A DNA stretch of 64,000 bases, from positions 1-64,000 of the forward strand of contig NZ_PPPU01000012.1 in assembly GCF_006483455.1 (NCBI RefSeq), written 5' to 3'. The position numbers and the translations under genes were made by a program. Numbering within the stretch: the stretch's first letter is position 1; every line of letters begins with the position of its first letter. This document shows, in pieces, positions 39,480 through 48,638 of the stretch. Origin of the DNA: Methylomonas koyamae (GTDB lineage: Bacteria > Pseudomonadota > Gammaproteobacteria > Methylococcales > Methylomonadaceae). The notes below the pieces were generated by a model. It saw only the letters and a list, made by a program, of their open reading frames with translations. It was not told the origin of the DNA and searched no databases.

Positions 39480-41276
39480 ATGTGCAGATTACTGATGGCG
39501 GTCGCGGCATGCGTTTTTGCTTTTGCCGGTACTGTGGCCCGAGCGCAACCCTCGCCGGCAACGGGCGGAGACGAGATTCAGGTGCTGATCGACGTCTCCG
39601 GCAGCATGAAGCAAAACGATCCGGACAATCTGCGCGTCGAAGCCGGCCGCTTGCTGGTCGAATTGCTGCCGGACGGCAGCCGGACCGGATTGTGGTTGTT
39701 TGCCGAAAAGACCGTGCCGCTAATCGCCAGCGATAAGGTCAATGCGGCCTGGAAACAGCAAGCCGGTAAAGCGCTGGCCAACATTCATTCCCGCGGCCTG
39801 TACACCCATATCGAAGACGCGATCCGTACCGTTCTCAGCCAAGGCTTCAAAGGCCCCGGCCGCAAGCACTTGATCCTATTGACCGACGGCTTCGTCGATA
39901 TCTCCAAGGACATCATGCAGAGTGCCGATTCGCGGGAGCGCATTCTCAGCGAATGGATTCCGCAGTTGCAGCAACAAGATATCCAGGTGCAGACTGTCGC
40001 GCTGTCCGACCAAGCCGACCAGGAGTTGCTGGATAAACTGGCGTTCGAGACCGGCGGTTGGGCTGAGGTCGCCCAATCCGCCGACCAATTGCAACGTTCG
40101 TTTTTGAAGATGGCACAAAAAGCCGCGCCGAAAACCACGCTGCCGTTGCGCGACAATAAATTCAGCGTCGACAGCGGCATTCAGGAGTTTTCGATTCTGG
40201 TGTTCAAGACCGCGCATGCGGCGCCGACCCAATTGGCCCTGCCGGACGGCAAAACATTGGCGAAGCAGACCATGGCCGCCAATGTGTCGTGGCTGGAAAG
40301 CCAGAATTACGATTTGATCACGGTCAGGCAGCCGGCGGTGGGTGAGTGGCGTTTGCTGGCCGAAGTCGATCCGGATAATCAGGTCATGATCGTGACCGAC
40401 CTCAAGCTACAGCTCAGCCAAATTCCGAATTTTATCGGCGAGCACGACACATTGGCGGTGGAGGCCCACTTTACCGACCGCGATCAGTTGATTACTCGGG
40501 CCGATTTTCTCGGCATGTTGAGTTTGGAGTTGGGATTGGACCAATCTGCGCCGCAGAAAATGGCGGCGGCCGGCAACCCCGGTTTTTTTCAGCAAAGTTT
40601 GAGCGGGCTGGCGGTTGGTAAGCACACCCTGAAATTCCTCGCCGACGGCAAGACCTTCAAACGCGAAATCATCAGCGAGATCCAAGTGGTAGCGACGCCG
40701 ATTACTGTGGAGAGGCAGATCGATGCCGGACAGCGGCGGGTACGCCTGTTGTTGAAACCCGATTTGGCGCTGTTGGAGCCGGCCGGCATGGTGATTAACG
40801 CCCAAATCAGCCGCGACGACAAACCGCCTGAAACGCGTGCAGCGACCGCAAAAGATGGGCTCTGGGAGTTGGATTTAACCGAATTGCCGCCGGCAAGCGT
40901 CACCAAGGTCAGTTTCAACGTAATGGCCAAGGATCGCCATGGCAACCCGGTGTCTCCGGCCGTCAAGCCTGTAGCGATAGACGATAGCTGGTTTCATGCG
41001 GCGCCGGCCGCTGCCGAGGAACCACCGCAACATGGCGAGCCTGCGGTCCCGGCTGCCGAGGCAGGCCATGTTGCGGCCAAGGAAGCTGCGCATCCGGACA
41101 CGCATCCCGAGCCCGAGTCGGAGCCCGAGCTGCTGCCGGCGGCCAATTGGTGGCTGGTCGGCGGCGTTTTGCTGGCGATTAATCTGTTATTCGGGCTGGC
41201 CGGCTTTTTTATCTACCGCTATTTGAAAAAATCCGAAGCGGAACAGCATCAACGCTTGTTGGAGAAATTGTCATGA
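39480..41276 (+). CDS. Exported VWA-domain protein with C-terminal membrane anchor
   Basis: This 598-aa protein has a signal peptide (cleavage near ARA, residue 22). A von Willebrand A domain (about 33-215) follows, with a complete metal site: DVSGSM (DxSxS), the Thr in SRGLYTHIEDAI and LLTDGFVD. The middle (about 230-500) looks like repeated beta-sandwich modules with a CARDB or invasin-like flavour. An Ala/Pro/Glu-rich stretch leads to a membrane helix (about 560-582, WWLVGGVLLAINLLFGLAGF) and a basic cytosolic tail. The bulk is therefore periplasmic. It is the first of three overlapping genes; I know no described function for the set. Confidence 0.78.
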   Translation: MCRLLMAVAACVFAFAGTVARAQPSPATGGDEIQVLIDVSGSMKQNDPDNLRVEAGRLLVELLPDGSRTGLWLFAEKTVPLIASDKVNAAWKQQAGKALANIHSRGLYTHIEDAIRTVLSQGFKGPGRKHLILLTDGFVDISKDIMQSADSRERILSEWIPQLQQQDIQVQTVALSDQADQELLDKLAFETGGWAEVAQSADQLQRSFLKMAQKAAPKTTLPLRDNKFSVDSGIQEFSILVFKTAHAAPTQLALPDGKTLAKQTMAANVSWLESQNYDLITVRQPAVGEWRLLAEVDPDNQVMIVTDLKLQLSQIPNFIGEHDTLAVEAHFTDRDQLITRADFLGMLSLELGLDQSAPQKMAAAGNPGFFQQSLSGLAVGKHTLKFLADGKTFKREIISEIQVVATPITVERQIDAGQRRVRLLLKPDLALLEPAGMVINAQISRDDKPPETRAATAKDGLWELDLTELPPASVTKVSFNVMAKDRHGNPVSPAVKPVAIDDSWFHAAPAAAEEPPQHGEPAVPAAEAGHVAAKEAAHPDTHPEPESEPELLPAANWWLVGGVLLAINLLFGLAGFFIYRYLKKSEAEQHQRLLEKLS

Positions 41277-41914
41277 GTTCGTTCGATTCGGTAGTCGTGG
41301 TATTGGCGGCGGAAGCCTTTGCCGTTTTGTTGTTGTTGGTTATCGCGCTGTTCTACTTGTCCCGGAATAGAAAAGGCAAGGAAATGGCCGAAATCGAGCG
41401 CTTCATCGGCGATTTGGAAGGCCATTCCTTCGAAAAAGGCGAACGTTTGCAGCAGTTCATCAGCGAACACTGCAGTTTGAGCGAAGCGGAAATCGAAACG
41501 GTGCTGCAGCAAGTCAACGCCTCGGAACGCGCCTTGTTTCAGGATGTAATCCGCTTGTTCCTGAAGCGGGAATTGGTGCTGTTGCAGGAGATAGAGCAAC
41601 GCATCGAGCAATTGGCCGAGCCTTACCAAAATCTGGTCACCAGCGCCGGTTCGGTTCAGCACGGGCCAGCCGGAGGCGCTGATGCGGAGCAGGTGCAAAA
41701 GCAGGTCGGCTTGGAGCGGGTGAATCAGCAATTGGTGCGGCAGCTCGATACGGCGATGAAAACCATAGACGAGATGTCCGCCGAATATACCCGGGTGTTC
41801 AGCGGCAACCAAACCGCTTTGGAATTGGAAAACAGCAGCAAAAAGATGTTGCAGATATTTCTCGACGCCGAGTTGGCGTTGCGGCATGACCTTGAGGAGT
41901 TGGCGCAGCGATGA
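41273..41914 (+). CDS. Membrane-anchored coiled-coil protein, second gene of the VWA operon
   Basis: This 213-aa protein has one N-terminal membrane helix (about 7-29, VVVVLAAEAFAVLLLLVIALF) followed by RNRKGK, so the rest should be cytosolic. The remainder is almost entirely charged helix with two coiled-coil regions (about 35-125 and 140-213), the latter starting QVQKQVGLERVNQQLVRQLD. No catalytic motif is seen. The ATG overlaps the VWA gene's stop, and its own stop overlaps the next ATG. A structural or signalling partner of the VWA protein is likely (inference). Confidence 0.7.
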   Translation: MSSFDSVVVVLAAEAFAVLLLLVIALFYLSRNRKGKEMAEIERFIGDLEGHSFEKGERLQQFISEHCSLSEAEIETVLQQVNASERALFQDVIRLFLKRELVLLQEIEQRIEQLAEPYQNLVTSAGSVQHGPAGGADAEQVQKQVGLERVNQQLVRQLDTAMKTIDEMSAEYTRVFSGNQTALELENSSKKMLQIFLDAELALRHDLEELAQR

Positions 41915-42393
41915 GTCAGACGTGGACGATCATCATTCTGGCCAATCTATTCGCCGTCAGCGTGTTGGGATTGGCGGTGCTGTGGCTGGTTGGCAGACGG
42001 GAGAAAAAACGCCATCAGGCCGAAATCGAGGCGTTGTTGGCTGAAATCGAAGACCGGCAAGGGCAGCGTGCAGATCGTATCCTGCTGGCGCTGGTCGAAA
42101 AATACGGCTTCGGCGAGGAGGCAGGGCATAGCGTGTCGGAGGTGCTGATGCTGGCGGAAAAGCAGTTCCTATACCAGTGTGTCGAGCAATTGCTGGGTCG
42201 GCAACCGCTATCCGGTTTTTACGAGAGTCTGTGCGGCTTGCTCGACAGTTATCTGAACGCCACGCTGACGGCAAAAACCGTTGCGCCGCCGATTGCAGAA
42301 CCAGCGGACGGCGATGGCGATGCGGAGCCTGCGGAAGCCGGTGCGGAGCAAACCGAAACGCCGCCGCCGGATTGGGGGGATGTGTTCGATTGA
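41911..42393 (+). CDS. Small membrane-anchored protein, third gene of the VWA operon
   Basis: This 160-aa protein has an N-terminal membrane helix (about 6-27, TIIILANLFAVSVLGLAVLW) with GRREKKR on its inner side. A helical cytosolic domain (about 30-120) is followed by a disordered acidic Glu/Ala/Pro tail ending DWGDVFD. Its membrane topology matches the preceding protein. It has no recognised domain. It is convergent with glgX, which ends 3 bases away. Confidence 0.68.
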   Translation: MSQTWTIIILANLFAVSVLGLAVLWLVGRREKKRHQAEIEALLAEIEDRQGQRADRILLALVEKYGFGEEAGHSVSEVLMLAEKQFLYQCVEQLLGRQPLSGFYESLCGLLDSYLNATLTAKTVAPPIAEPADGDGDAEPAEAGAEQTETPPPDWGDVFD

Positions 42394-42396
42394 CGC

Positions 42397-44574
42397 TCAG
42401 GCCGCAGTATCGGCCAGTTTAATACCGGTGAATTTGCTGAAAAGTTGGGCGGAGCGTTTAGACAGGCTATCGCCGTCGCCCGGTTCCGGTTGGCCGTTTT
42501 CGAATACGACCACCGAGTCGCTGTCTACCCAGTAACGGTTGCCTGCGACCGGTTTTTGTTCGGCCGGTTCGAAAATGTCGCGCCCCGGTTTTTGCGCGGT
42601 GTCCACCGCCAGCCGCCAAGTCCGTTCCGGAATGGACGGTAACTCCATCGCCAGCCGTTGATCCGACATGTTCAGTATCACGTGCAAGTCGGACTCATCC
42701 TTAGCCAAAGCCGTTAACGTAAATGCCAGCACACGCGCTTCCCGATCGTCCCAACGCGGAGGCTGGCCAACCTCCAGGCCGTGCCAGACGATATCGGGCA
42801 TACCGCGTTCTTCCAAAATCTCCCCGCTCAGAAACCGCCGGCGCATCAGCGAAACGTGGCGTTTGCGCAAGCGAATCATCAACTGTACGAAATGCAGAAT
42901 GTCGGCATTTTCCTTGGCTTTCTCCCAATTCAGCCAGCTGAGTTCGTTGTCCTGGCAATAGCAGTTGTTGTTGCCCTGTTGCGTGTGCAGGATTTCGTCG
43001 CCGGCCAGCAGCATCGGTACGCCGTGGCTCAACAGCAGAATGGCAAAGGTGTTTTTTACGCGTTTGCGGCGCAGCGCCAGGATAGCCGGATCGCGGGTTG
43101 GGCCTTCGGTGCCGCAATTGCTGCTCAAATTGTTATTGCAGCCGTCGCGGTTGTTTTCGCCGTTGGCGGCATTGTGTTTTTCGTTGTAACTGAACAGGTC
43201 GTTCAGCGTAAAACCGTCGTGGCAGGTGACGAAATTAATCCCGCTGATCGGCAACCGGTGTTGGTGCTGGTAAAGGTCGCTGCTGCCGCAAATGCGGGTG
43301 GCGACCTCGCTGATGATGCCGGTGTCGCCGCGCACGAAACGGCGGATCACGTCGCGGTAACGGCCGTTCCATTCGCCCCAGCGGTAACCGGGGAAGTTGC
43401 CGACCTGGTACAGGCCGGAGGCGTCCCAGGCTTCGGCGATCAGTTTGGTTCTGGCCAATTGTTCCGACAATTCGATGCCCCAGACCAGCGGCGGGTCCTG
43501 CAATACGCTGCCATCTTCGCCGCGGGCCAGTGCGCTGGCGAGGTCGAAGCGGAAGCCGTCCACGTGCATTTCTCTGACCCAATACTCCAGGCAACTGATA
43601 ATGAAGTTGGTGACCAGCGGATGGTTGGCGTTGACGGTGTTGCCGCAGCCGGTGTAATCGTGAAAAATGCGTTTGTCGTGCTTGTCGGTCAGATAAAAGC
43701 TGTTACCGGTGATGCCTTTGAAGTTGATCACCGGTCCATCGGCGCCGGCTTCCGAGGTGTGGTTGAACACAACGTCCATGATCACGCCGATGCCGGCTTT
43801 GTGTAAAGCCTTGACCAAGTCGCGGAACTCGCGGATGTGCGTGCCCTGTTCCGGCGTTACGCAGTAGCCGGGATGCGGGCTGAAAAAACTGTGGGTGCTG
43901 TAACCCCAGTAGTTTTTCAGGCCCAAATCCGAGGTGTGCGGCGGAACGTCCTGCTCGTCAAAGGCCATCACCGGCAGCAACTCGACGTGGGTGATGCCCA
44001 GTTTGGACAAGTAAGGGATTTTTTCGATCAGGCCGGCAAAGCTGCCCGGATGCTTGACTTTGGCGGACGGATGGCGAGTGAAACCGCCGACGTGCAATTC
44101 GTAAATGATGGCTTTCTCGCTGCGGATCGCCAGCGGGGTATCGCCTTCCCAGTCGTAGCGGTCGTCCACCACCACCGCGCGCATCGCATGGGCGCTGTTG
44201 TCGCCGGGCAGGCAGGCGGCGGCGCGTTGCCAGAGTTTGTCGCTAACCGCGCGTGCCCAAGGGTCCAGCAACAACTTGTCCTTGTCGAAGCGCAAGCCGG
44301 ACTCGCGAGTATTGCTCGGCCCGTCGATACGCCAAGCGTACCAAGTGCCGGTCGGCAAGCCTTCGACGAATACGTGCCAGGAAAAAAAAGTGTGGTGTTT
44401 GTCTTTGTGTAGCGCAATGACTTGAAACGGTTCCGGACTATCGTTGCTGGCGAACAGCAACAATTCGACCTCTGTGGCATGCCGGCTGGAGATGGAAAAA
44501 TTCACGCCGCCTTCGCTGACTTTGGCGCCGTGCGGATAGGGACTCCCTGACTTTAAACTGTATGATTCGCGCAT
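42397..44574 (-). CDS. glgX: Glycogen debranching enzyme GlgX / isoamylase-type, GH13
   Basis: The enzyme hydrolyses alpha-1,6 branches of glycogen. I start it at the ATG at 44574 (MRESYSLKSGSPYPHGAKVS, 725 aa), because the upstream extension is not family-like. It has an N-terminal CBM48 module (GVNFSISSRHATEVELLLF). The barrel's catalytic blocks are GFRFDLASALARGEDGS (nucleophile), KLIAEAWDASGLYQVGNFPG (acid) and NFVTCHDGFTLNDLFSYNEK. It is divergent from the DUF4912-GH57 genes across about 180 bases. Confidence 0.94.
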   Translation of the reverse strand: MRESYSLKSGSPYPHGAKVSEGGVNFSISSRHATEVELLLFASNDSPEPFQVIALHKDKHHTFFSWHVFVEGLPTGTWYAWRIDGPSNTRESGLRFDKDKLLLDPWARAVSDKLWQRAAACLPGDNSAHAMRAVVVDDRYDWEGDTPLAIRSEKAIIYELHVGGFTRHPSAKVKHPGSFAGLIEKIPYLSKLGITHVELLPVMAFDEQDVPPHTSDLGLKNYWGYSTHSFFSPHPGYCVTPEQGTHIREFRDLVKALHKAGIGVIMDVVFNHTSEAGADGPVINFKGITGNSFYLTDKHDKRIFHDYTGCGNTVNANHPLVTNFIISCLEYWVREMHVDGFRFDLASALARGEDGSVLQDPPLVWGIELSEQLARTKLIAEAWDASGLYQVGNFPGYRWGEWNGRYRDVIRRFVRGDTGIISEVATRICGSSDLYQHQHRLPISGINFVTCHDGFTLNDLFSYNEKHNAANGENNRDGCNNNLSSNCGTEGPTRDPAILALRRKRVKNTFAILLLSHGVPMLLAGDEILHTQQGNNNCYCQDNELSWLNWEKAKENADILHFVQLMIRLRKRHVSLMRRRFLSGEILEERGMPDIVWHGLEVGQPPRWDDREARVLAFTLTALAKDESDLHVILNMSDQRLAMELPSIPERTWRLAVDTAQKPGRDIFEPAEQKPVAGNRYWVDSDSVVVFENGQPEPGDGDSLSKRSAQLFSKFTGIKLADTAA

Positions 44575-44755
44575 GCCCTTTGCCGAAAAACTTGGATGCC
44601 TTGATTTTACTGCATATCGTAGGCACAGGCCTACGCCTTGCGTAAATAATCGACAACGGGTAGAGTCTATTAGCGTGCCATTGCGGAGGGCTGAATCAGC
44701 CGGCAGCATCGGCCTGCGCTTAACCTTCCGCCAAACCATATCTTTAACATTGCCA

Positions 44756-45442
44756 ATGGCTTCTTCCCGGTCCACATCCCAGTCTCGCTTGCAGCTATCT
44801 GCCGAGGAGATGCGGGATATCAGCCTGGAGATCAGCCGCACTTTTGCCCCGCGGCGGTTCAGGGCCGGCGGTCGGGCCGCCACCTCCGGGTTTTCGCCGC
44901 AAGAGCTGTTTGGCATCAGCCAGCAAATCAGCCGCGAATTCGCGCCGCGGGCCGATATGCGCGCACCGGGGGCGCCCAGCTTGGTGCTGTTGCCGGTGGA
45001 TCCGCGCCGGCTGCACGCCTATTGGCAATTGCCGGAACCCGCGCGGCAAGCCCGGACCGATGCTCAGCCGCAACTGCCGGCAACGAGCGAAACCGGATTG
45101 ACCCTACGGATTTACCGGCAACCGGAAGCGAAGGCTGATTTGCCGGAGCAAACCGAAAACCGGCCCGAGTGGTTCGACCTGCCGGTGTCCGGCCAGAGCA
45201 GTCAGCAGCAAATCGCGTTACCCGAGCCATTGTCGAATTCCGCCGGCTATTACCAGGCGGCTATCGGTCATCTGGACCAGTATAAGGAGTTTACCGCCTT
45301 GGCCTATTCCAATCCGGCGGCTGTCGCCGAAACCGCGAGTGCGGCGACCTGGCTGGCGCCGGTCATCGCCCAGTTCGTGTTGCCGGTCTCCGCCGGTTCG
45401 CCTGCCGGATCGGCGGCATTGGCGGGTTGCGACCATGAATAA
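44756..45442 (+). CDS. DUF4912 protein with a duplicated N-terminal motif
   Basis: This 228-aa protein starts at the ATG at 44756 (MASSRSTSQSRLQLSAEEMR). The N-terminal part holds two copies of one motif: LSAEEMRDISLEISRTFAPR and, about 40 residues on, FSPQELFGISQQISREFAPR. Then comes a DUF4912 domain, recognisable by SLVLLPVDPRRLHAYWQLPE and TGLTLRIYRQ. DUF4912 proteins often neighbour GH57 branching enzymes, as here, where the stop overlaps the GH57 start by 8 bases. The domain may be a carbohydrate-binding-like sandwich, and the N-terminal repeats possible docking helices. No enzyme motif is visible. Confidence 0.72.
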   Translation: MASSRSTSQSRLQLSAEEMRDISLEISRTFAPRRFRAGGRAATSGFSPQELFGISQQISREFAPRADMRAPGAPSLVLLPVDPRRLHAYWQLPEPARQARTDAQPQLPATSETGLTLRIYRQPEAKADLPEQTENRPEWFDLPVSGQSSQQQIALPEPLSNSAGYYQAAIGHLDQYKEFTALAYSNPAAVAETASAATWLAPVIAQFVLPVSAGSPAGSAALAGCDHE

Positions 45443-47021
45443 CGGCTATCTGGCAATTGTTCTGCACGCGCATTTGCCGTACGTGCACCACCCCGAGCAC
45501 GACAGTTTTTTTGAAGAAAACTGGCTGTTCGAGGCGATCAGCGAGTGTTATCTGCCGCTATTGGCCATGTTCGAGCGGTTGCGTTACGACCGGGTAGCCT
45601 ACCGGCTGACCCTGTCGTTATCGCCGACGCTGATGGCGATGTTGCGCGATCCGTTGTTGCAAAACCGGTTTTTGCGTTATCTGCGGGGACGGGTGGAGCT
45701 GGCCGAGCGCGAGGTGGAGCGTACCCGGCGCTTGCCGCAGTTTCATGCGCTGGCGCAACATTACCTGCAACTGTTTCACGACAATCTGTACGATTACCAG
45801 CAGCGCTACCACTGCGATCTGCTGGCTGCATTTCAGCGCCACCAAAGCAGCGGCCGGCTGGAGTTGATCACTACCGCGGCGACCCACGGCTATCTGCCGT
45901 TGTTGGACGTCAATCCCGTCTCGGTCCGCAATCAAATCGGCGTCGGCATCGACAGCTTTCAGGCTCAATTCGGTTTTGCCCCGCGCGGATTTTGGCTGCC
46001 GGAGTGCGGCTATTACCCCGGTCTGGAGCAGACCCTGAAGGCCGCCGGTATCGAGTATTTTTTTCTGGAAAGCCATGCGCTGCTCAATGCCGATCGTCGG
46101 CCGCCGTTCGGCGTGTATGCGCCGATCGATTGCGGCGGAGTGGCCGGATTCGGCCGCGACCCGGCCGCGTCGCACCAGGTTTGGAGCGCCGAGTCCGGCT
46201 ATCCTGGCGACGGCGACTACCGCGAATATTACCGGGACATCGGTTTCGATCTGCCATTGGAATATATCGCGCCCTACATCCTGGACGGCGAGACCCGGAT
46301 CAATACCGGCATCAAATACTACCGGATCACCGGCGGCAAACAGCCCAAACAGGCTTATCAGCCGGAATTGGCCAAGTTGAAACTACGCCGCCACGCCGAA
46401 GATTTCATCGCCAGCCGCCGGCGGCAGATCGACGCCTTGGCCGCGGAAATGCAACAAGCGCCTATCGTTGTCGCGCCTTACGATGCCGAATTGTTCGGCC
46501 ATTGGTGGTTCGAGGGGCCGTTGTGGCTGGAACAGGTATTGCGTTTGGCAGCCGGCGCGGACAGCGGTTTGCAAACCGTCGGTTGCAGCGATTATCTGCA
46601 ATTGGGCTTGCCGTGCCAGCCGGCGGTACCTGCCGCATCGAGTTGGGGCGAGCACGGCTATTCGGAATTCTGGTTGAACGAAAGCAACGATTGGATTTAT
46701 CCGTTGTTGCATAAGGCGGCCGCCGAAATGGAAAAGTTGGCGGGCGACTTGCGCGGCTTGCAGGTCAGCGACTTGCAACGCCGGGCGCTGAACCAGGCCG
46801 CGCGCTCCTTGTTGCTGGCGCAGGCTTCGGATTGGCCGTTCATCATGAAAGCCGGTACCACCATCGATTACGCGCGGAAACGCATCACCGACCATCTGGC
46901 GCGCTTCAATTATCTGCACGACTCGATTCGTAAAAACCGGATCGACGAACGCTATTTGACAGCGCTGGAGATCATGGACGATATTTTTCCGGAGATCGAT
47001 TTTCGCCAGTATGCCGCCTAG
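45435..47021 (+). CDS. GH57 1,4-alpha-glucan branching enzyme (DUF1957 type)
   Basis: This 528-aa GH57 enzyme starts at the ATG at 45435 (MNNGYLAIVLHAHLPYVHHP). The HAHLPYVHHPEHDSFFEENW block is typical of the DUF1957 branching-enzyme subgroup. The nucleophile Glu lies in GFWLPECGYYPGLEQ, and the acid Asp in VVAPYDAELFGHWWFEGPLW. The C-terminal helical domain (AARSLLLAQASDWPFIMKAG) is complete. It would duplicate GlgB function with a different branching pattern. It belongs to the DUF4912-GH57 pair and may be transcribed with the CBM-EEP and PLD genes downstream (65-base gap). Confidence 0.92.
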   Translation: MNNGYLAIVLHAHLPYVHHPEHDSFFEENWLFEAISECYLPLLAMFERLRYDRVAYRLTLSLSPTLMAMLRDPLLQNRFLRYLRGRVELAEREVERTRRLPQFHALAQHYLQLFHDNLYDYQQRYHCDLLAAFQRHQSSGRLELITTAATHGYLPLLDVNPVSVRNQIGVGIDSFQAQFGFAPRGFWLPECGYYPGLEQTLKAAGIEYFFLESHALLNADRRPPFGVYAPIDCGGVAGFGRDPAASHQVWSAESGYPGDGDYREYYRDIGFDLPLEYIAPYILDGETRINTGIKYYRITGGKQPKQAYQPELAKLKLRRHAEDFIASRRRQIDALAAEMQQAPIVVAPYDAELFGHWWFEGPLWLEQVLRLAAGADSGLQTVGCSDYLQLGLPCQPAVPAASSWGEHGYSEFWLNESNDWIYPLLHKAAAEMEKLAGDLRGLQVSDLQRRALNQAARSLLLAQASDWPFIMKAGTTIDYARKRITDHLARFNYLHDSIRKNRIDERYLTALEIMDDIFPEIDFRQYAA

Positions 47022-47086
47022 GCGGCCGGCCACCAAGCCAAACCGGTGCGTGCTATTGCCGTGCCGTTCAGCTCACGGGAGGGATC

Positions 47087-48586
47087 ATGGATAACATCCA
47101 GTTACTGTATGTCGGCAACATCGTTAGCGGTAAAGCCGCTGCCAGCAGCCAGATCTTGCAGTTTTTCATGCGGGTGGCCAATCTCGGTTACGGTAAGACC
47201 GTCGAAGTGCATTGGGCCGGCGAAGACGGCGTGCGGCGCACGGTGTTGGCTGACTATTGCATCACTGCCGGCGACGGTAGCGAATACTGGCGCGCCGAGC
47301 TGAGGTTTCAGTGTCAGGCCAAGGCCGATTTGCCCGGCGATATCCGTTTCTCCTTACGCTTACAGCATGAGGGCCGCGAATATTGGGACAACAACGACGG
47401 CTGTCAGGGTTATTTTTGCGCAGCCGGCAGCGGTGGACGCACGACCGGTCTGGTGCCGGTACTGAATTTGAGCCCGTTGCAGGGACTTAGCGCGTCGCAA
47501 CGCAGCATTCCGCTTAAATTGGCCGTCGATGCCGGTTTGGCGGCAGAAAAGGTGACGGTCCATTGGACGCTGGACGATTGGCACCACGTCCACAAAACCA
47601 GCTGCCGGCTGCAATCCGGCAGGCGCTCCGCCACCCGTAGCGGTTATGCCGGGCTGCATCCGGTACAGCATTGGAGCACCAATCTCAAACTCGACGGCGC
47701 GTTCCGGGTGCAGTACAGCATCTGCTGCGAAGGTAAGGAGCAGACCTTCTGGGATAACAATGCCGGACAAAACTACCGGCTGAGCCGGGCGCCGCTGAAA
47801 GTGATGATTCTGAATCTGCACTGTTACCAGGAGGACGATCAGGATCGGAAGTTCTGGCAAATCGCGAAAGCGGTGGACGAACTGGGCGCCGACCTGGTGT
47901 GTTTGCAGGAAGTGGCGGAACATTGGAACGACGGTCGCGGCGACTGGGCCTCCAATTCCGCCAATATCATCAACCGGCGTTTGAAGCAGCCGTTTCATTT
48001 GTATAGCGATTGGTCCCATCTGGGGTTCGACAAATACCGGGAGGGCGTGGCGATCCTGAGCCGCTATCCGTTCGAGCGCCAGGAGGCGCGCTACGTTTCC
48101 GACAGCAGCGATGCCTATAGCATCCATTCCCGCAAAGTGGTGGCGGCCAGCATCGACGTACCTTACATCGGCACCATCGACGTGTTCTCCGCCCATTTGA
48201 GCTGGTGGGAAGACGGTTTTCGCGACCAATTTCAACGCTTGTCGGAATGGGCCGACGGCCGGCGCGGCGCCGAGGTGGCGGCCACTTTGTTATGCGGCGA
48301 TTTCAATATCGCGGCGGGTTCGTTAGGCTATGGCTTGGTCGTCGACGGCCACCGCTACGAAGACCAATATCTGGCGGCCAACGCACCGGCCTTGTTTCAA
48401 CAGATCTTCCGGGTGGACGATGCCCACTGGCGCGACCGGCTGGCGGACGACTACCGGATCGATTATGTGTTTATGAACAAAGATAGCGGATTGCGGGCGA
48501 CTTCGGCGCGGGTAGTCTTCACCGAGCAGGATTACGGCCGGGTTTCCGACCATTGCGGCTATCTGCTGGAGTTCGAGCCGCTGTAA
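47087..48586 (+). CDS. Two CBM21-like starch-binding modules fused to an endonuclease/exonuclease/phosphatase domain
   Basis: This 499-aa cytosolic protein (no signal peptide) has an unusual architecture. Residues about 1-112 and 120-235 each look like CBM21/CBM53 starch- or glycogen-binding modules, with the diagnostic YWDNNDG (Trp100) and FWDNNAGQNYRLS (Trp222). Residues about 238-499 are an EEP-fold hydrolase with all core blocks: MILNLHCYQ, DLVCLQEV (Glu275), FSAHLSWW, LLCGDFNIA (Asp405, Asn407), RIDYVFMNK and VSDHCGYL (Asp488, His489). The EEP fold cuts phosphodiesters or phosphomonoesters (DNA, inositol phosphates, sphingomyelin). The modules suggest that the substrate or location is glycogen. 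I know no described equivalent. Confidence 0.78.
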   Translation: MDNIQLLYVGNIVSGKAAASSQILQFFMRVANLGYGKTVEVHWAGEDGVRRTVLADYCITAGDGSEYWRAELRFQCQAKADLPGDIRFSLRLQHEGREYWDNNDGCQGYFCAAGSGGRTTGLVPVLNLSPLQGLSASQRSIPLKLAVDAGLAAEKVTVHWTLDDWHHVHKTSCRLQSGRRSATRSGYAGLHPVQHWSTNLKLDGAFRVQYSICCEGKEQTFWDNNAGQNYRLSRAPLKVMILNLHCYQEDDQDRKFWQIAKAVDELGADLVCLQEVAEHWNDGRGDWASNSANIINRRLKQPFHLYSDWSHLGFDKYREGVAILSRYPFERQEARYVSDSSDAYSIHSRKVVAASIDVPYIGTIDVFSAHLSWWEDGFRDQFQRLSEWADGRRGAEVAATLLCGDFNIAAGSLGYGLVVDGHRYEDQYLAANAPALFQQIFRVDDAHWRDRLADDYRIDYVFMNKDSGLRATSARVVFTEQDYGRVSDHCGYLLEFEPL

Positions 48587-48638
48587 CCGGTTCCAGGCTC
48601 GAGTATGGATTTTAACCTGTGCGATTAGGCGAGCGAAT

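Noticed and set aside
45545-46714. A 389-codon plus-strand frame inside the GH57 branching enzyme
   Set aside because: It lies in another frame of a gene with conserved GH57 catalytic blocks and has an Arg/Ala-rich composition without motifs.
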